A DNA stretch of 64,000 nucleotides from Muribaculaceae bacterium Isolate-037 (Harlan) (GCA_003762615.1 RIAZ01000029.1:1-64000); one strand, 5' to 3'; positions 1 to 9,325 are shown, counted from the stretch's first letter. Notes: a model not told the origin generated them from the sequence alone. Translations and numbers: made by a program.

Positions 1-1
1 G

Positions 2-133
2 ATAAGGATTCTGAAACATGGAAGAAAGGCAAAGTCGCTTGTCAAATATGGATTGGAAGAGATTTCGACCATACTTATGCGTCCGACTTATACCCCAAAA
101 TTCGATGTTTTCAAATTTTTGTCATGTACTTAA
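2..133 (+). mobile_element. C-terminal end of an IS4-type transposase (partial, cut by window start)
   Basis: The reading frame beginning at base 2 is open from the window edge and ends with KFDVFKFLSCT followed by TAA. An ending of this type, preceded by KAKSLVKYGLEE, is what I remember for IS4-superfamily transposases of Bacteroides; that match is from memory. Only about 43 residues are visible, so the catalytic DDE residues lie outside the window. Two other frames are also open here (stops at 144 and 200) but look like shadows. An IS element beside an AT-rich glycosyltransferase fits a variable polysaccharide locus. Confidence 0.55.
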
Positions 134-216
134 ATATAATTTAGTAAGAATTAATTTGGGCAGTAGAGAAGAAATTAATAAACTTTGTATGCCAAAATAA
201 AAATTAGAAATGTAGT

Positions 217-1356
217 ATGTTATTGTATGATTTATGTGCAACCCAACCAATTGGATCAATACTCAGACATGGAGGGGGAATATATGGAGAAATGGTTTTC
301 TTTAAAATTGCAGAGAAAACAAATAAATTTGCATGTTATTATGATTCAAGGAAATGGATAAATCCAAAAATATTGGATATATGCAGAAATAATAATATAA
401 AATTATATGATTTAAAATCAATACAATTTGATGATATTATAGATTCATACACATTATTATATTCCGCATTACCGGATGAACGAGCAAAATACGTAAAAAT
501 ACGTAAAATTTTTACTGTGCATGGCTTGAGATCATTAGAAGCTCCAAATGATATTATGCGAATTAGATATGCTATCGGATTTAAGTCTAAAATAAAAGAA
601 TTAATAAAGTATTATTCGGATAATATTGCCAAGAAAAGAGATTATGATAATTTTATTAGAGACTATTGTTGGGATAGTAATAATATTGAGATTGTAACAG
701 TTTCAAATCATTCACGTGTGTCAATAGAACTCTTAATACATGATATAAAGAGAAAAAATATTCCGATACGTACTTTCTATGCACCAAATACCATAGATTA
801 TTTAAAGGAAGATGCTAAAAGAAATGGAGAATCTTATTTCTTAATGGTTAGTGGAAATCGTTATGTAAAGAATTGTCTTAGAGCTGCAATTGCATTTGAT
901 GAATTGATAAGTGAGGGATATCTAGGTGATGTTAAATTAAAAATTGCAGGAGCTTCAGAAGGCTCGTATGATTATAAATTTAAGAACCCTGATAAAATAG
1001 AATTTTTAGGATATGTTTCTGATGAAGAGTTAAAAAGTTTATATGGAGGAGCGTTTTTATTTGTATATCCATCATTAAATGAGGGATTCGGATATCCACC
1101 ATTGGAGGCAATGTTCAATTCTGTTCCAGTTATAAGTAGTTGTTTTGCATCTATACCGGAAGTTTGTGGAGATGCTGTAATGTATTTTAATCCACTGTCA
1201 ATACAAGAGATTAAGAATAGAATGGTTCAAATGCTTGATAAGGAAGTTCGAGATCACTATATTTTGAAAGGAAAAGAAAGATTTGAGTATATTAAAAGTA
1301 AGCAAGATAGCGATTTGAATAGTATGGTTGATTATTTATTGGAAAAATCAAAATAA
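217..1356 (+). CDS. Glycosyltransferase, GT4-like (group 1)
   Basis: This 379-residue protein has the two-domain layout of GT-B glycosyltransferases. The C-terminal half carries the retaining-enzyme signature NEGFGYPPLEAM near residues 288-299, which in GT4 enzymes binds the nucleotide-sugar donor. The N-terminal half has a glycine-rich loop (HGGGIYGE, about residue 18) expected at the acceptor cleft. There is no signal peptide, so it should act at the inner face of the cytoplasmic membrane, adding a sugar to a lipid-linked repeat unit. It is five bases from the polymerase gene and probably co-transcribed with it. The coding sequence is very AT-rich compared with the ugd gene further on, which suggests separate acquisition. 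Donor and acceptor cannot be predicted. Confidence 0.85.
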   Translation: MLLYDLCATQPIGSILRHGGGIYGEMVFFKIAEKTNKFACYYDSRKWINPKILDICRNNNIKLYDLKSIQFDDIIDSYTLLYSALPDERAKYVKIRKIFTVHGLRSLEAPNDIMRIRYAIGFKSKIKELIKYYSDNIAKKRDYDNFIRDYCWDSNNIEIVTVSNHSRVSIELLIHDIKRKNIPIRTFYAPNTIDYLKEDAKRNGESYFLMVSGNRYVKNCLRAAIAFDELISEGYLGDVKLKIAGASEGSYDYKFKNPDKIEFLGYVSDEELKSLYGGAFLFVYPSLNEGFGYPPLEAMFNSVPVISSCFASIPEVCGDAVMYFNPLSIQEIKNRMVQMLDKEVRDHYILKGKERFEYIKSKQDSDLNSMVDYLLEKSK

Positions 1357-1361
1357 TTATA

Positions 1362-2456
1362 ATGGAAATTATAAGGAAAGTTGATAAATATTTCCATATA
1401 CGATATGACTTGGTTATTTTAAGTTATATCGTAGCATGCGTATATTATTGGTATACACGAGTATGCTCGCCAATAAATGAAGTTTTAAATATTAATTATA
1501 TTCTTGCTTTCACAATACTGTTATCGTTCGATTATACAAAAATAGATAAATTTAAAATAGCATTATTTATTTTATTACCAATATGCGCGGTGGTTTTTCG
1601 CAGATGGTTGGTAATTTGGACTATATTTGCATTAGTATATCAGATTGGGTATTATAATATAGGATTAAGGACAATTGGGAAATTGTCAATTATTATACTT
1701 GTAATTGAATTATTCATCCAATTTGAATTATTTCTTTTGGGGATTGTTGAGGATACTCCTAAATTTGTTGTTAAAACAGAACGATATGCACATGATTTGG
1801 GGATGGGAAATAGTAATCAATTTGGGATGTTGATATTTGAATTATGTTGCATGATATATTTATTTATTGGTATAAATAAAGGGAAAAGATTACTGTTTAC
1901 AATAATAACTATTATTGTTGGATGTATAATGTTCTATTTCACATCATGTAGAACAGCTTTTTATTCTATATTACTTTTGAATATTCTTGCATTTGGATAT
2001 TGGTTGAATTTATTTTCAAAATATTATAAAATACTAATAGGGATACTTCCATTTATATTTTTTGCATTAAATGTTTATACTGCACTATTTTATGAGGATA
2101 TGTCTGAATTTAATGAGATTTCAACGGGCAGAATGTGGTATATGAAGAAATATTTAGATGATTTTTCTTCTACGGACTGGCTGGTAGGTGCTGTTGTTGA
2201 ATCAAGCGATCCTCTTGATGGAACATATTTGGAAATGTTGTTAAAAGGAGGAATTGTTATGACAATATTTTTTTCATGTTCTTTTTTTATAAGTATAGTA
2301 AAGTATTATAATGAAATAAAGAAATATCTTCCAATTGTAATAGTTACGTTAGCTGCAGGTTTTTCTGAAACGATATTTACAGCACCATCTCCATGTACTA
2401 TTTTATTATGGACAATAACATTATTAGTATATACTAAAGACCAATTAAGTTATTAA
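1362..2456 (+). CDS. O-antigen/exopolysaccharide polymerase, Wzy-like membrane protein
   Basis: This 364-residue protein is almost entirely hydrophobic segments, with about ten predicted membrane passes. A larger extracytoplasmic loop around residues 240-280 contains STGRMWYMKKYL, and the segment SCRTAFYSILLLN near residue 195 is typical of Wzy polymerases. Wzy proteins share little sequence, so the call rests on topology, length and position between two glycosyltransferases. It would join lipid-linked repeat units on the periplasmic side. Like the preceding gene it is very AT-rich. No Wzx flippase is visible in the window; it may lie upstream. Confidence 0.7.
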   Translation: MEIIRKVDKYFHIRYDLVILSYIVACVYYWYTRVCSPINEVLNINYILAFTILLSFDYTKIDKFKIALFILLPICAVVFRRWLVIWTIFALVYQIGYYNIGLRTIGKLSIIILVIELFIQFELFLLGIVEDTPKFVVKTERYAHDLGMGNSNQFGMLIFELCCMIYLFIGINKGKRLLFTIITIIVGCIMFYFTSCRTAFYSILLLNILAFGYWLNLFSKYYKILIGILPFIFFALNVYTALFYEDMSEFNEISTGRMWYMKKYLDDFSSTDWLVGAVVESSDPLDGTYLEMLLKGGIVMTIFFSCSFFISIVKYYNEIKKYLPIVIVTLAAGFSETIFTAPSPCTILLWTITLLVYTKDQLSY

Positions 2457-2468
2457 GATTTGATTCTT

Positions 2469-3536
2469 ATGAAAACATATTTATTTTTTGCGCAAGATGG
2501 TGTTGGCGGAGCAGAGAGGGTGATGGTTACGATTGCTAATATCTTGGCAGATAAGGGGAATAATATCCGTTTTATCCTTATAAGAAATAAAAATTCTAAG
2601 TCGTCCTCATTAAGTACTCTTATTGAAGGTCGGTTTAAATATGAAAGAATAATTTGGAGAGGGCAAGTGCAATTGCTAAAAGAATTATATAGAGGAATCC
2701 AAAAAAATAATCCGGAGGTGATTTTTGCATCGGCAATGCACATAAATCAAAGGTTATTGCTTCTTAAGCCATTTTTCAGTGGTTGTAAGTTTATAGTTAG
2801 AAATGATAACTATCTTTATACCCTTTCAAAGTTAAAGCGCATTACTTTGAAATATATTTATCCGAAGGCAGATGCAATAATCGGACAGACGGAAGAAATG
2901 GGAGAGGAATTGAGAAGAATAGGTATTTCGTCAGATAAAATAAATGTTGTTAGAAATCCTATAGATACCGATATGATTAATGAGAAATTAAAGGCTCCAA
3001 GTCCTTTTGACTCTGATGATCAATCGGTAAAATTTATAGGTTGTGGAAGATTTTCACATCAGAAAGGTTTTGACATATTGGTTAAAGCTTTTAGTATAGT
3101 AAAGCAATCGATTCCGGGTGCAAAATTATATCTTTTGGGAAATTTGGAATATGGGGATGGAGCGGTTAGAAAAACAGTGGAGAATATTGTAAAAGAGAAT
3201 AATCTTAATGATTCAGTGATTTGTACGGGTCATATTGATAATCCCTTTAAGTATATAAAACATGCAAATGTCTTTGTGTTGTCTTCCCGGTGGGAAGGTC
3301 TTCCTAATGTACTTCTTGAATCGGAATATATAGGTACACCATCTGCTGCAACTAAGTGTATTCCGGTTATTGAAAGAATGATAAAAGAGGGAGAGAATGG
3401 ATTCCTTGCAGAATCAGAAAATCCTCAATCATTAGCGGAAGCAATGATTAAGGCTGTAAATATACCACATTTTAATACAACTGAAGGGGAAAATAGGGAG
3501 GAATGGGAAAAACTTTTTGAAAAAGTTGTAGGATAA
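2469..3536 (+). CDS. Glycosyltransferase family 4
   Basis: The protein begins MKTYLFFAQDGVGGAERV; the GGAER motif is the usual N-terminal acceptor-side loop of GT4 enzymes. The C-terminal domain has GRFSHQKGFDILVKAF and SSRWEGLPNVLLESE, the E(x7)E donor-binding signature. A TTG nine bases upstream (2460) is also in frame, but the ATG at 2469 gives the canonical family start. About 355 residues, normal for the family. It follows the polymerase gene by 12 bases and is likely in the same operon. The protein is cytoplasmic or peripheral at the inner membrane. Sugar specificity is unknown. Confidence 0.88.
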   Translation: MKTYLFFAQDGVGGAERVMVTIANILADKGNNIRFILIRNKNSKSSSLSTLIEGRFKYERIIWRGQVQLLKELYRGIQKNNPEVIFASAMHINQRLLLLKPFFSGCKFIVRNDNYLYTLSKLKRITLKYIYPKADAIIGQTEEMGEELRRIGISSDKINVVRNPIDTDMINEKLKAPSPFDSDDQSVKFIGCGRFSHQKGFDILVKAFSIVKQSIPGAKLYLLGNLEYGDGAVRKTVENIVKENNLNDSVICTGHIDNPFKYIKHANVFVLSSRWEGLPNVLLESEYIGTPSAATKCIPVIERMIKEGENGFLAESENPQSLAEAMIKAVNIPHFNTTEGENREEWEKLFEKVVG

Positions 3537-3554
3537 GGATTATTTGAATTAATT

Positions 3555-4856
3555 ATGAAAATAGCAGTAGCAGGCACAGGCTATGTAGGCCTCAGTATAG
3601 CGACTCTTCTCGCTCAGCATAACACGGTAATAGCCGTGGATGTGATTCTCGAAAAAGTGGAACTCATCAACAACCGCAAGTCACCCATACAGGATGAATA
3701 CATAGAGAAATATCTCGCGGAGAAGGATCTGGATCTTACCGCAACCCTCGACGGTACGGCGGCTTACCGCGATGCAGATTTCGTTGTAATCGCGGCACCA
3801 ACCAACTACGACCCGGTCAAGAACTACTTCGATACCCATTGCATCGAGGATGTGATTGATCTCGTACTAAGCGTCAATCCAGATGCCGTCATGGTCATAA
3901 AGTCAACTATCCCTGTTGGTTATTGCCGTTCCCTTTACTTAAAATATGCCGCCAGGGGAGTGAAAAAGTTCAACCTGCTATTTTCCCCGGAATTTCTTCG
4001 CGAGTCAAAGGCTTTATACGATAATCTTTATCCCTCCCGTATAATTGTTGGTTATCCCAAGATGATAGACCGAGGAGAATTTATGTATGAGAATGAGGCG
4101 ATAAGGAAGGTTGTGGATGTGGATTATCTTGAGGCTAAGGCACGAGAATTTGCAGCGTTACTTCAGCAAGGTGCAATCAAAGAGGATATTCCGACTCTTT
4201 TCATGGGTATGAAGGAGGCGGAGGCAGTCAAACTCTTCGCCAACACCTACCTTGCTCTCCGCGTCAGCTACTTCAACGAACTTGATACCTACGCAGAAGT
4301 AAAAGGTCTTGACTCGCAAGCAATCATTGAGGGAATTGGACTCGATCCTCGAATTGGCACCCATTACAACAATCCATCCTTCGGTTACGGTGGATACTGC
4401 TTGCCCAAGGACACCAAACAGCTCCTTGCCAACTATGACAATGTGCCACAGCAGATGATGTCTGCAATTGTTGAGAGTAATCGTACTCGTAAGGATTTTA
4501 TTGCTGATCAGGTCTTGAAAATGGCTGGTTACTATAGTGAGAATGGTCAATATGATGCCTCTTTTGAGAATCATTGCGTTATTGGAGTGTATCGTCTGAC
4601 AATGAAATCAAATTCCGATAACTTCCGTCAGTCATCAATACAGGGTGTGATGAAACGTATTAAGGCGAAAGGTGCGACCGTAATCATATACGAACCTACG
4701 CTTGAAGACGGCTCTACCTTCTTCGGTAGTCGAGTGGTCAACGATCTTGACGAATTTAAGGGACTTTCCCAAGCCATACTTGCCAATCGTACAAACGAAG
4801 AACTGAAGGACGTAAAGAATAAGGTATATACAAGAGATATTTTTGCACGTGATTAA
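3555..4856 (+). CDS. ugd: UDP-glucose 6-dehydrogenase (nucleotide-sugar dehydrogenase)
   Basis: The 433-residue protein has an N-terminal Rossmann fold with GTGYVGLS (residues 7-14), the segment SPEFLRESKALYDNLYPSRI in the catalytic region, and the nucleophile motif GGYCLPKDT with its cysteine near residue 282. It oxidises UDP-glucose to UDP-glucuronate with two NAD+. The next gene is an epimerase of the type that converts UDP-glucuronate to UDP-galacturonate, so the two should supply uronic acid to the polysaccharide. Other UDP-sugar dehydrogenases such as UDP-ManNAc dehydrogenase share these motifs, but the epimerase neighbour favours UDP-glucose. Base composition changes along the gene: GC-richer parts at about 3560-3960 and 4200-4440, AT-richer parts at 4010-4180 and after 4480. 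Confidence 0.88.
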   Translation: MKIAVAGTGYVGLSIATLLAQHNTVIAVDVILEKVELINNRKSPIQDEYIEKYLAEKDLDLTATLDGTAAYRDADFVVIAAPTNYDPVKNYFDTHCIEDVIDLVLSVNPDAVMVIKSTIPVGYCRSLYLKYAARGVKKFNLLFSPEFLRESKALYDNLYPSRIIVGYPKMIDRGEFMYENEAIRKVVDVDYLEAKAREFAALLQQGAIKEDIPTLFMGMKEAEAVKLFANTYLALRVSYFNELDTYAEVKGLDSQAIIEGIGLDPRIGTHYNNPSFGYGGYCLPKDTKQLLANYDNVPQQMMSAIVESNRTRKDFIADQVLKMAGYYSENGQYDASFENHCVIGVYRLTMKSNSDNFRQSSIQGVMKRIKAKGATVIIYEPTLEDGSTFFGSRVVNDLDEFKGLSQAILANRTNEELKDVKNKVYTRDIFARD

Positions 4857-4859
4857 GAT

Positions 4860-5918
4860 ATGAATATTCTCGTTACAGGCGCAGCAGGATTTATTGGAAG
4901 TAATCTTTGTGAGCGGATATTAAGGGATCAGCCGGATAGTGTCGTCATAGGTATAGACAATATGAACGATTACTATGATGTGAGTATAAAAGAATGGAGG
5001 TTGCAGCAATTAAATAGCTTCGGATCAAGATTCATATTCATAAAAGGGAATATTGCGGATAAGAAACTCATAGATGATGTCTTTTCCAAATATACCCCGG
5101 AGATTGTTGTAAATCTTGCTGCACAGGCTGGAGTCAGATACAGTATCATAAATCCTGATGCATATATAGAAAGCAATCTTATTGGATTTTATAATATACT
5201 TGAAGCGTGCAGGCATAGTTATGATAATGGTAAGCCCGGAGTGCGTCATCTTGTATATGCGTCTTCGTCAAGTGTGTATGGGAATAATAAGAAAATTCCC
5301 TACAGCACGGATGATAAGGTGGATAATCCGGTAAGTCTGTATGCTGCTACTAAGAAGAGCGATGAGCTGATGGCTCATGCATATTCAAAGTTGTATAACA
5401 TCCCATCCACAGGTCTGCGTTTCTTTACGGTTTATGGACCTGCGGGTCGTCCGGATATGGCTTATTTCGGATTTACAAATAAGCTGATTAAAGGGGAGAA
5501 GATTCAGATATTTAATTATGGTAATTGCAAGAGGGATTTTACATATATTGATGATATTGTAGAGGGAATCCTTCGTGTCATGGCTGGTGCTCCTGAGAAA
5601 TCAATGGGAGAAGATGGCTTGCCAATTCCGCCATATAAGATCTACAATATCGGAAATAATCAACCGGAGAATTTGCTTTATTTTGTGGAGATTCTTCAAG
5701 AGGAACTGATTAATGCGAAGGTGCTTCCTGAAAATTTTGATTTTGAATCACATAAAGAACTTGTAGCAATGCAGCCGGGGGATGTCCCAATTACCTATGC
5801 AGATACAGATCCGTTGGAACGAGATTTTGATTTTAAGCCATCAACTCCACTTAGAGAGGGCTTGCGCAAATTCGCAATATGGTATAAGAATTTTTATTTG
5901 AATAATTCTTGTAGATGA
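4860..5918 (+). CDS. NAD-dependent epimerase, UDP-glucuronate 4-epimerase-like
   Basis: This 352-residue short-chain dehydrogenase/reductase has GAAGFIGSNL at residues 7-16 (NAD binding), SSSSVYG with the catalytic serine region near residue 137, and YAATKKSDE with the Tyr/Lys pair at about 161/165. The stretch RFFTVYGPAGRPDMAYF is characteristic of the UDP-glucuronate 4-epimerase branch (CapI/WbnF type). The likely product is UDP-galacturonate. It starts three bases after ugd and overlaps the next gene by four bases, so the three are translationally linked. It could instead act on another UDP-sugar. Confidence 0.85.
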   Translation: MNILVTGAAGFIGSNLCERILRDQPDSVVIGIDNMNDYYDVSIKEWRLQQLNSFGSRFIFIKGNIADKKLIDDVFSKYTPEIVVNLAAQAGVRYSIINPDAYIESNLIGFYNILEACRHSYDNGKPGVRHLVYASSSSVYGNNKKIPYSTDDKVDNPVSLYAATKKSDELMAHAYSKLYNIPSTGLRFFTVYGPAGRPDMAYFGFTNKLIKGEKIQIFNYGNCKRDFTYIDDIVEGILRVMAGAPEKSMGEDGLPIPPYKIYNIGNNQPENLLYFVEILQEELINAKVLPENFDFESHKELVAMQPGDVPITYADTDPLERDFDFKPSTPLREGLRKFAIWYKNFYLNNSCR

Positions 5919-6481
5919 TAGCAACTAAGGAAGAGTTGAAAGAATGGATAAAAGCGGATTATGATAGTTATGGATTTAAGTATCCATTCTTGTCAAAATT
6001 CACTTTTTCTGAGAACGGCACTATGTTTGCCTATGTGAAGAATCTACGATATTTGGAGTATTATACAAATAAAAAACAATATCCATGGGATAAAATATTT
6101 AAATTTTGGTATCTTTTGAAATGGAGGTATTGGAATATACGTCATCAGTTATATATATCCCCTAATACTGTTGGCCCAGGTCTGCATCTTGTGCATCATG
6201 GATACAGGCGGATAGGTTCAATTAGAAAAATTGGTTGTAACTGCACTATTCTTCCGATGGTATTGATTGGTAAGAAATATCCTGATGCGGATATGTCAGA
6301 TGCTGAGATTGGAAATAATGTGTATATAGGAGCAGGCGCACTGATCATGAATCCTGTTAAGATCGGAAATAATGTGACAATTGGAGCTGGTGCTGTGGTC
6401 ACTAAGGATATCCCGGATAATGCAGTAGTCGCTGGTAATCCTGCTAAAATTATCAAAATTAAGGATGTTGGGAAAATATAA
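5915..6481 (+). CDS. Hexapeptide-repeat acetyltransferase, serine-acetyltransferase-like
   Basis: The 188-residue protein ends in a left-handed beta-helix built from hexapeptide repeats, seen as IGNNVYIGAGALIMNPVKIG and the following repeats, closing with the standard PAKIIK tail. The HLVHHGYRRIG stretch is similar to that of serine O-acetyltransferases, where a histidine activates the acceptor. In a polysaccharide cluster such a protein more probably O-acetylates a sugar, using acetyl-CoA in the cytoplasm. Its ATG overlaps the epimerase stop codon in an ATGA arrangement. The short first 80 residues do not match a full CysE N-terminal domain. Confidence 0.8.
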   Translation: MIATKEELKEWIKADYDSYGFKYPFLSKFTFSENGTMFAYVKNLRYLEYYTNKKQYPWDKIFKFWYLLKWRYWNIRHQLYISPNTVGPGLHLVHHGYRRIGSIRKIGCNCTILPMVLIGKKYPDADMSDAEIGNNVYIGAGALIMNPVKIGNNVTIGAGAVVTKDIPDNAVVAGNPAKIIKIKDVGKI

Positions 6482-6550
6482 ATCTATTGATTTGTATATA
6501 AATATATACTATTGTTTTTAAGAGTGGATAGTTGTATGTATTTATGATAT

Positions 6551-6579
6551 CCTCACCCGAAAGTTCCGCATTGGTGAGG
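6551..6579 (+). other. Small hairpin in the gap after the acetyltransferase gene
   Basis: CCTCACC at 6551-6557 is complementary to GGTGAGG at 6573-6579, separated by 15 nt. No T-run follows, so it is a poor intrinsic terminator. It may simply mark the end of the AT-rich part of the polysaccharide operon. Confidence 0.3.
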
Positions 6580-6605
6580 TATAAAATAAGGATTGTTTTT
6601 GGGGT

Positions 6606-7706
6606 ATGAAGGTATTGTTTGTTTGTACGGTGCCGACTGAGAAGAGTGGGATTCCGGGCGTGGTGTTTAATCTAATGAATGGGTTCCGGGGTAGTGGAAT
6701 TGAGTTAGGGTATGTTGCCATTAATGAGCCGGATGAGTCGTATCGGAGGATTCTGAAGGGGTTGGATGCGGGGTTGTACGTGATTCCTCGTAAGATTTCG
6801 AATCCGTTGAGATATGTAAAGGATCTGGCTAAGGTGGCGCGTGGTTATGATGTGGTGCATGTGCATGGTAATAGTGCCACGATGGTGCTTGAGATGTTGG
6901 CTGCGAAATTGGCTGGTGTGAGGCTAAGGATTGCTCATAGTCATAATACGTCTTGCAGCATGAAGGGTATTGACAAGTGTATGCGGCCTCTGTTTTATAC
7001 TCTCTGTAACGGACGGATGGCTTGTGGAGAGGAGGCTGGAAGATGGCTGTTTCGCGATAAGGGGTTTAAGGTTCTGAATAATGGTATTGATTCGGAGAAG
7101 TATCGTTTCAGCCAAGTTAATAGGGATAGACTGAGGCGATCGTTGGATTGGGAGGATAATGCGGTGATAGGACATGTGGGTAATTTTGTGGAGCAGAAGA
7201 ATCATCGGTTCCTGATAGAGATTTTCAGGTCGCTTTATGCCAGGAATGATAATGTGAGGTTATTGCTTTTGGGGGCGGGACCGTTGCAACCGGAGATTGA
7301 GGAGATGGTGAAGGGTTATGGCATTGAGGATAAGGTGCATTTTGCCGGTTCGGTGAATAATCCTCATGAATATATGTCGGCAATGGATTTTGTGGTGATG
7401 CCGTCACTTTTTGAGGGATTGCCGCTTACGCTTGTGGAGGAACAGGCTAATGGTTTGGAATGTTTGGTGGCTGACACGATAACGCGGGATGCTGATTTGA
7501 CGGGGAATGTGCATTATATGTCGCTGAATGAGTCGGCGGATAAATGGGCGCGTAGGATTGAAGCCGGACTTGCCGATAAGAATCGAGATGAGGTGTCGGC
7601 AAGAGGGATAGAAGATATCAAGAGGAGTGGTTTTGACATATCATCGGCTGTAAAGGATTTGGCTGATTATTACGCTTCTGAATTGCAGAAATATGAGAAG
7701 AAATAA
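6606..7706 (+). CDS. Glycosyltransferase family 4, EpsF-like
   Basis: This 366-residue protein begins MKVLFVCTVPTEKSGIPGVV and has YDVVHVHGNSATMVLEM in the N-terminal domain. The C-terminal domain carries GHVGNFVEQKNHRFLIEIF and PSLFEGLPLTLVEEQ, the GT4 donor-binding signature. It resembles EpsF-type transferases of exopolysaccharide clusters. There is no signal peptide, so it should be cytoplasmic or peripheral at the inner membrane. A 124-base gap separates it from the preceding gene, so it may have its own promoter. Its base composition is less AT-rich than the first three cluster genes. Its 3' end overlaps the GH16 gene by 14 bases. Confidence 0.88.
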   Translation: MKVLFVCTVPTEKSGIPGVVFNLMNGFRGSGIELGYVAINEPDESYRRILKGLDAGLYVIPRKISNPLRYVKDLAKVARGYDVVHVHGNSATMVLEMLAAKLAGVRLRIAHSHNTSCSMKGIDKCMRPLFYTLCNGRMACGEEAGRWLFRDKGFKVLNNGIDSEKYRFSQVNRDRLRRSLDWEDNAVIGHVGNFVEQKNHRFLIEIFRSLYARNDNVRLLLLGAGPLQPEIEEMVKGYGIEDKVHFAGSVNNPHEYMSAMDFVVMPSLFEGLPLTLVEEQANGLECLVADTITRDADLTGNVHYMSLNESADKWARRIEAGLADKNRDEVSARGIEDIKRSGFDISSAVKDLADYYASELQKYEKK

Positions 7707-8514
7707 GATATTTAGAGGGTGTCTCTTGGTGATATTATTTGTTGCCGCATTGTTTGCCGTAACTTCGTTTAAGGATAATGGTAAGGATAGGGACAAGGCG
7801 CAATGGAAATTGGTATGGGTGGATAATTTTAACAAGAACTGTCTGGATACGACAGTATGGGGCTATATGAAGAGAGGAAGGGATGCCAGCCGTAAGTATC
7901 ATTCCTCGAATCCAGATTGCTATGCTTTTAGGAAAGGTAAACTGATAATCAAAGGGATTAAAAATCCGGATATGGATTCTGATACAGCCTCTTATCTGAC
8001 CGGTGGGATAACAACTCAGGATAAGAAGGCGTTTAAGCCGCCGTTCAAGATTGAGATTCGTGCGAAGATAGGTTCGGCGAAGGGTGCTTGGCCTGCATTT
8101 TGGATGATGCCGTTTGTGAATGAGAACGGTTGGCCTAAGGATGGTGAGATTGATATCATGGAGCACCTGAATTATGATAGGTTTGTATATCAGACTGTTC
8201 ATTCTGCTTATACGAAAGCGGATCGGAATGCCAACCCCCAACGGTTTACCAAATCGGATATACTGCCAGATAAATTCAATACGTATGGGGTTGAGGTCAC
8301 TGAAAACGACGTGACCTTTTCGGTGAATGGAACGGAAACATTGACTTATCCTCGTGTAGAGAAGGATTCGCTTAAGGGACAGTTCCCGTTTTTCCGTGAC
8401 TGGTATCTGATGCTTGACATGCAGTTGGGCGGCAGTTGGGTCGGAAAGTTAGATCCCGCTGATTTGCCTGTTGAGATGGAGATTGATTGGGTGAAGTATT
8501 ATCGCAGAAAATAA
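7693..8514 (+). CDS. Secreted glycoside hydrolase family 16 (beta-glucanase fold)
   Basis: The 273-residue protein has an N-terminal hydrophobic export signal (residues 5-25, RNKIF then a leucine/valine-rich run) and one GH16 domain. The catalytic motif is EIDIMEH near residues 152-158, where the first Glu is the nucleophile and the second the acid/base. The WPAFWMMP motif just before it and the closing MEIDWVKYYR are also standard for GH16. It should hydrolyse beta-1,3 or beta-1,3/1,4 linkages outside the cytoplasm. It overlaps the upstream glycosyltransferase gene and sits inside the biosynthesis cluster, so a role in trimming or releasing the polymer is more likely than diet-glycan use; this is inference. 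No SusC/SusD pair is nearby. Confidence 0.85.
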   Translation: MRRNKIFRGCLLVILFVAALFAVTSFKDNGKDRDKAQWKLVWVDNFNKNCLDTTVWGYMKRGRDASRKYHSSNPDCYAFRKGKLIIKGIKNPDMDSDTASYLTGGITTQDKKAFKPPFKIEIRAKIGSAKGAWPAFWMMPFVNENGWPKDGEIDIMEHLNYDRFVYQTVHSAYTKADRNANPQRFTKSDILPDKFNTYGVEVTENDVTFSVNGTETLTYPRVEKDSLKGQFPFFRDWYLMLDMQLGGSWVGKLDPADLPVEMEIDWVKYYRRK

Positions 8515-8550
8515 GGATTCATCACTATAATTCAAATTTCGTAGCTTTTT

Positions 8551-9294
8551 ATGAATACTCGCAGATTCGTTGATTGTATCACCGAGTCCGCAGCAAATTA
8601 TCCGCACATCACGTTTTCTAAGTCCGGCGCAGCTTATACCTGCGTCAACCCTTTTTCGTATCATATCGTCAGGAGGAATGCCGATCTGTTTGGGGCTTTC
8701 GACGGATTGTATGTCGACGGGATGCTGATGTGCAAGTTGATTAATCTGTTGTGGCGCAGGTCGATCCCGAGACTTAGTTTTGATATGTCTGGCATGGCTG
8801 TTGACCTGTTCCGGCTTCTTGACGAGGCTGCCGGGGATAAGACGGTTTATTTTATCGGGGCTAAGCAGGAGGAGCTGGAGAAGTCGGTGGCGCAGATCAG
8901 GAGGAGTTATCCGAGGATGGCTGTTGCCGGGTATCGCAATGGTTATTTCTTGGATGTCGATGACAGGAGGCGTGCGATACGTGATATTGTAGATTCGGGT
9001 GCGGATTTTGCGATTGTGGGGATGGGTGCTCCGCTTCAGGAGCAGTTTGCGTTGGATTTGCGAGATGCGGGATTCAAGGGTATTGTGTTTACGTGTGGTG
9101 GTTTCCTACATCAGACGGCTGATAGGATAAATTATTATCCGGATTGGGTCAATAGGTATAATCTGCGGGCGTTCTATCGTCTTTTCCATGAGAAGGGGCT
9201 TTGGGGACGCCTGTATAATGTTCTTATTGAGTTTCCGGTGCTGTTTACGTATGATACGATACGTAGCCGATGGATCGTCTCGTCTACTTCCTAA
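8551..9294 (+). CDS. WecG/TagA/CpsF-family glycosyltransferase (GT26)
   Basis: The 247-residue protein matches GT26 enzymes: YVDGMLMCKLINLL (the conserved DG region), VYFIGAKQEELEKSV, FAIVGMGAPLQEQF and the closing NRYNLRAFYRLFHEKG segment are in family order. The family transfers N-acetylmannosamine (WecG/TagA) or another hexose to a polyprenyl-linked acceptor. It is a monotopic protein at the inner membrane. Last gene of the polysaccharide cluster on this strand. The exact donor sugar is not predictable; the mannosaminuronate-type transferase is only one possibility. Confidence 0.87.
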   Translation: MNTRRFVDCITESAANYPHITFSKSGAAYTCVNPFSYHIVRRNADLFGAFDGLYVDGMLMCKLINLLWRRSIPRLSFDMSGMAVDLFRLLDEAAGDKTVYFIGAKQEELEKSVAQIRRSYPRMAVAGYRNGYFLDVDDRRRAIRDIVDSGADFAIVGMGAPLQEQFALDLRDAGFKGIVFTCGGFLHQTADRINYYPDWVNRYNLRAFYRLFHEKGLWGRLYNVLIEFPVLFTYDTIRSRWIVSSTS

Positions 9295-9325
9295 TGGGAG
9301 CTGAGGAGATTTTTATGGGGAGGGT

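Noticed and set aside
18..200. 60-residue open frame at the left edge
   Set aside because: It overlaps in another frame the transposase ending, which has recognisable family residues.
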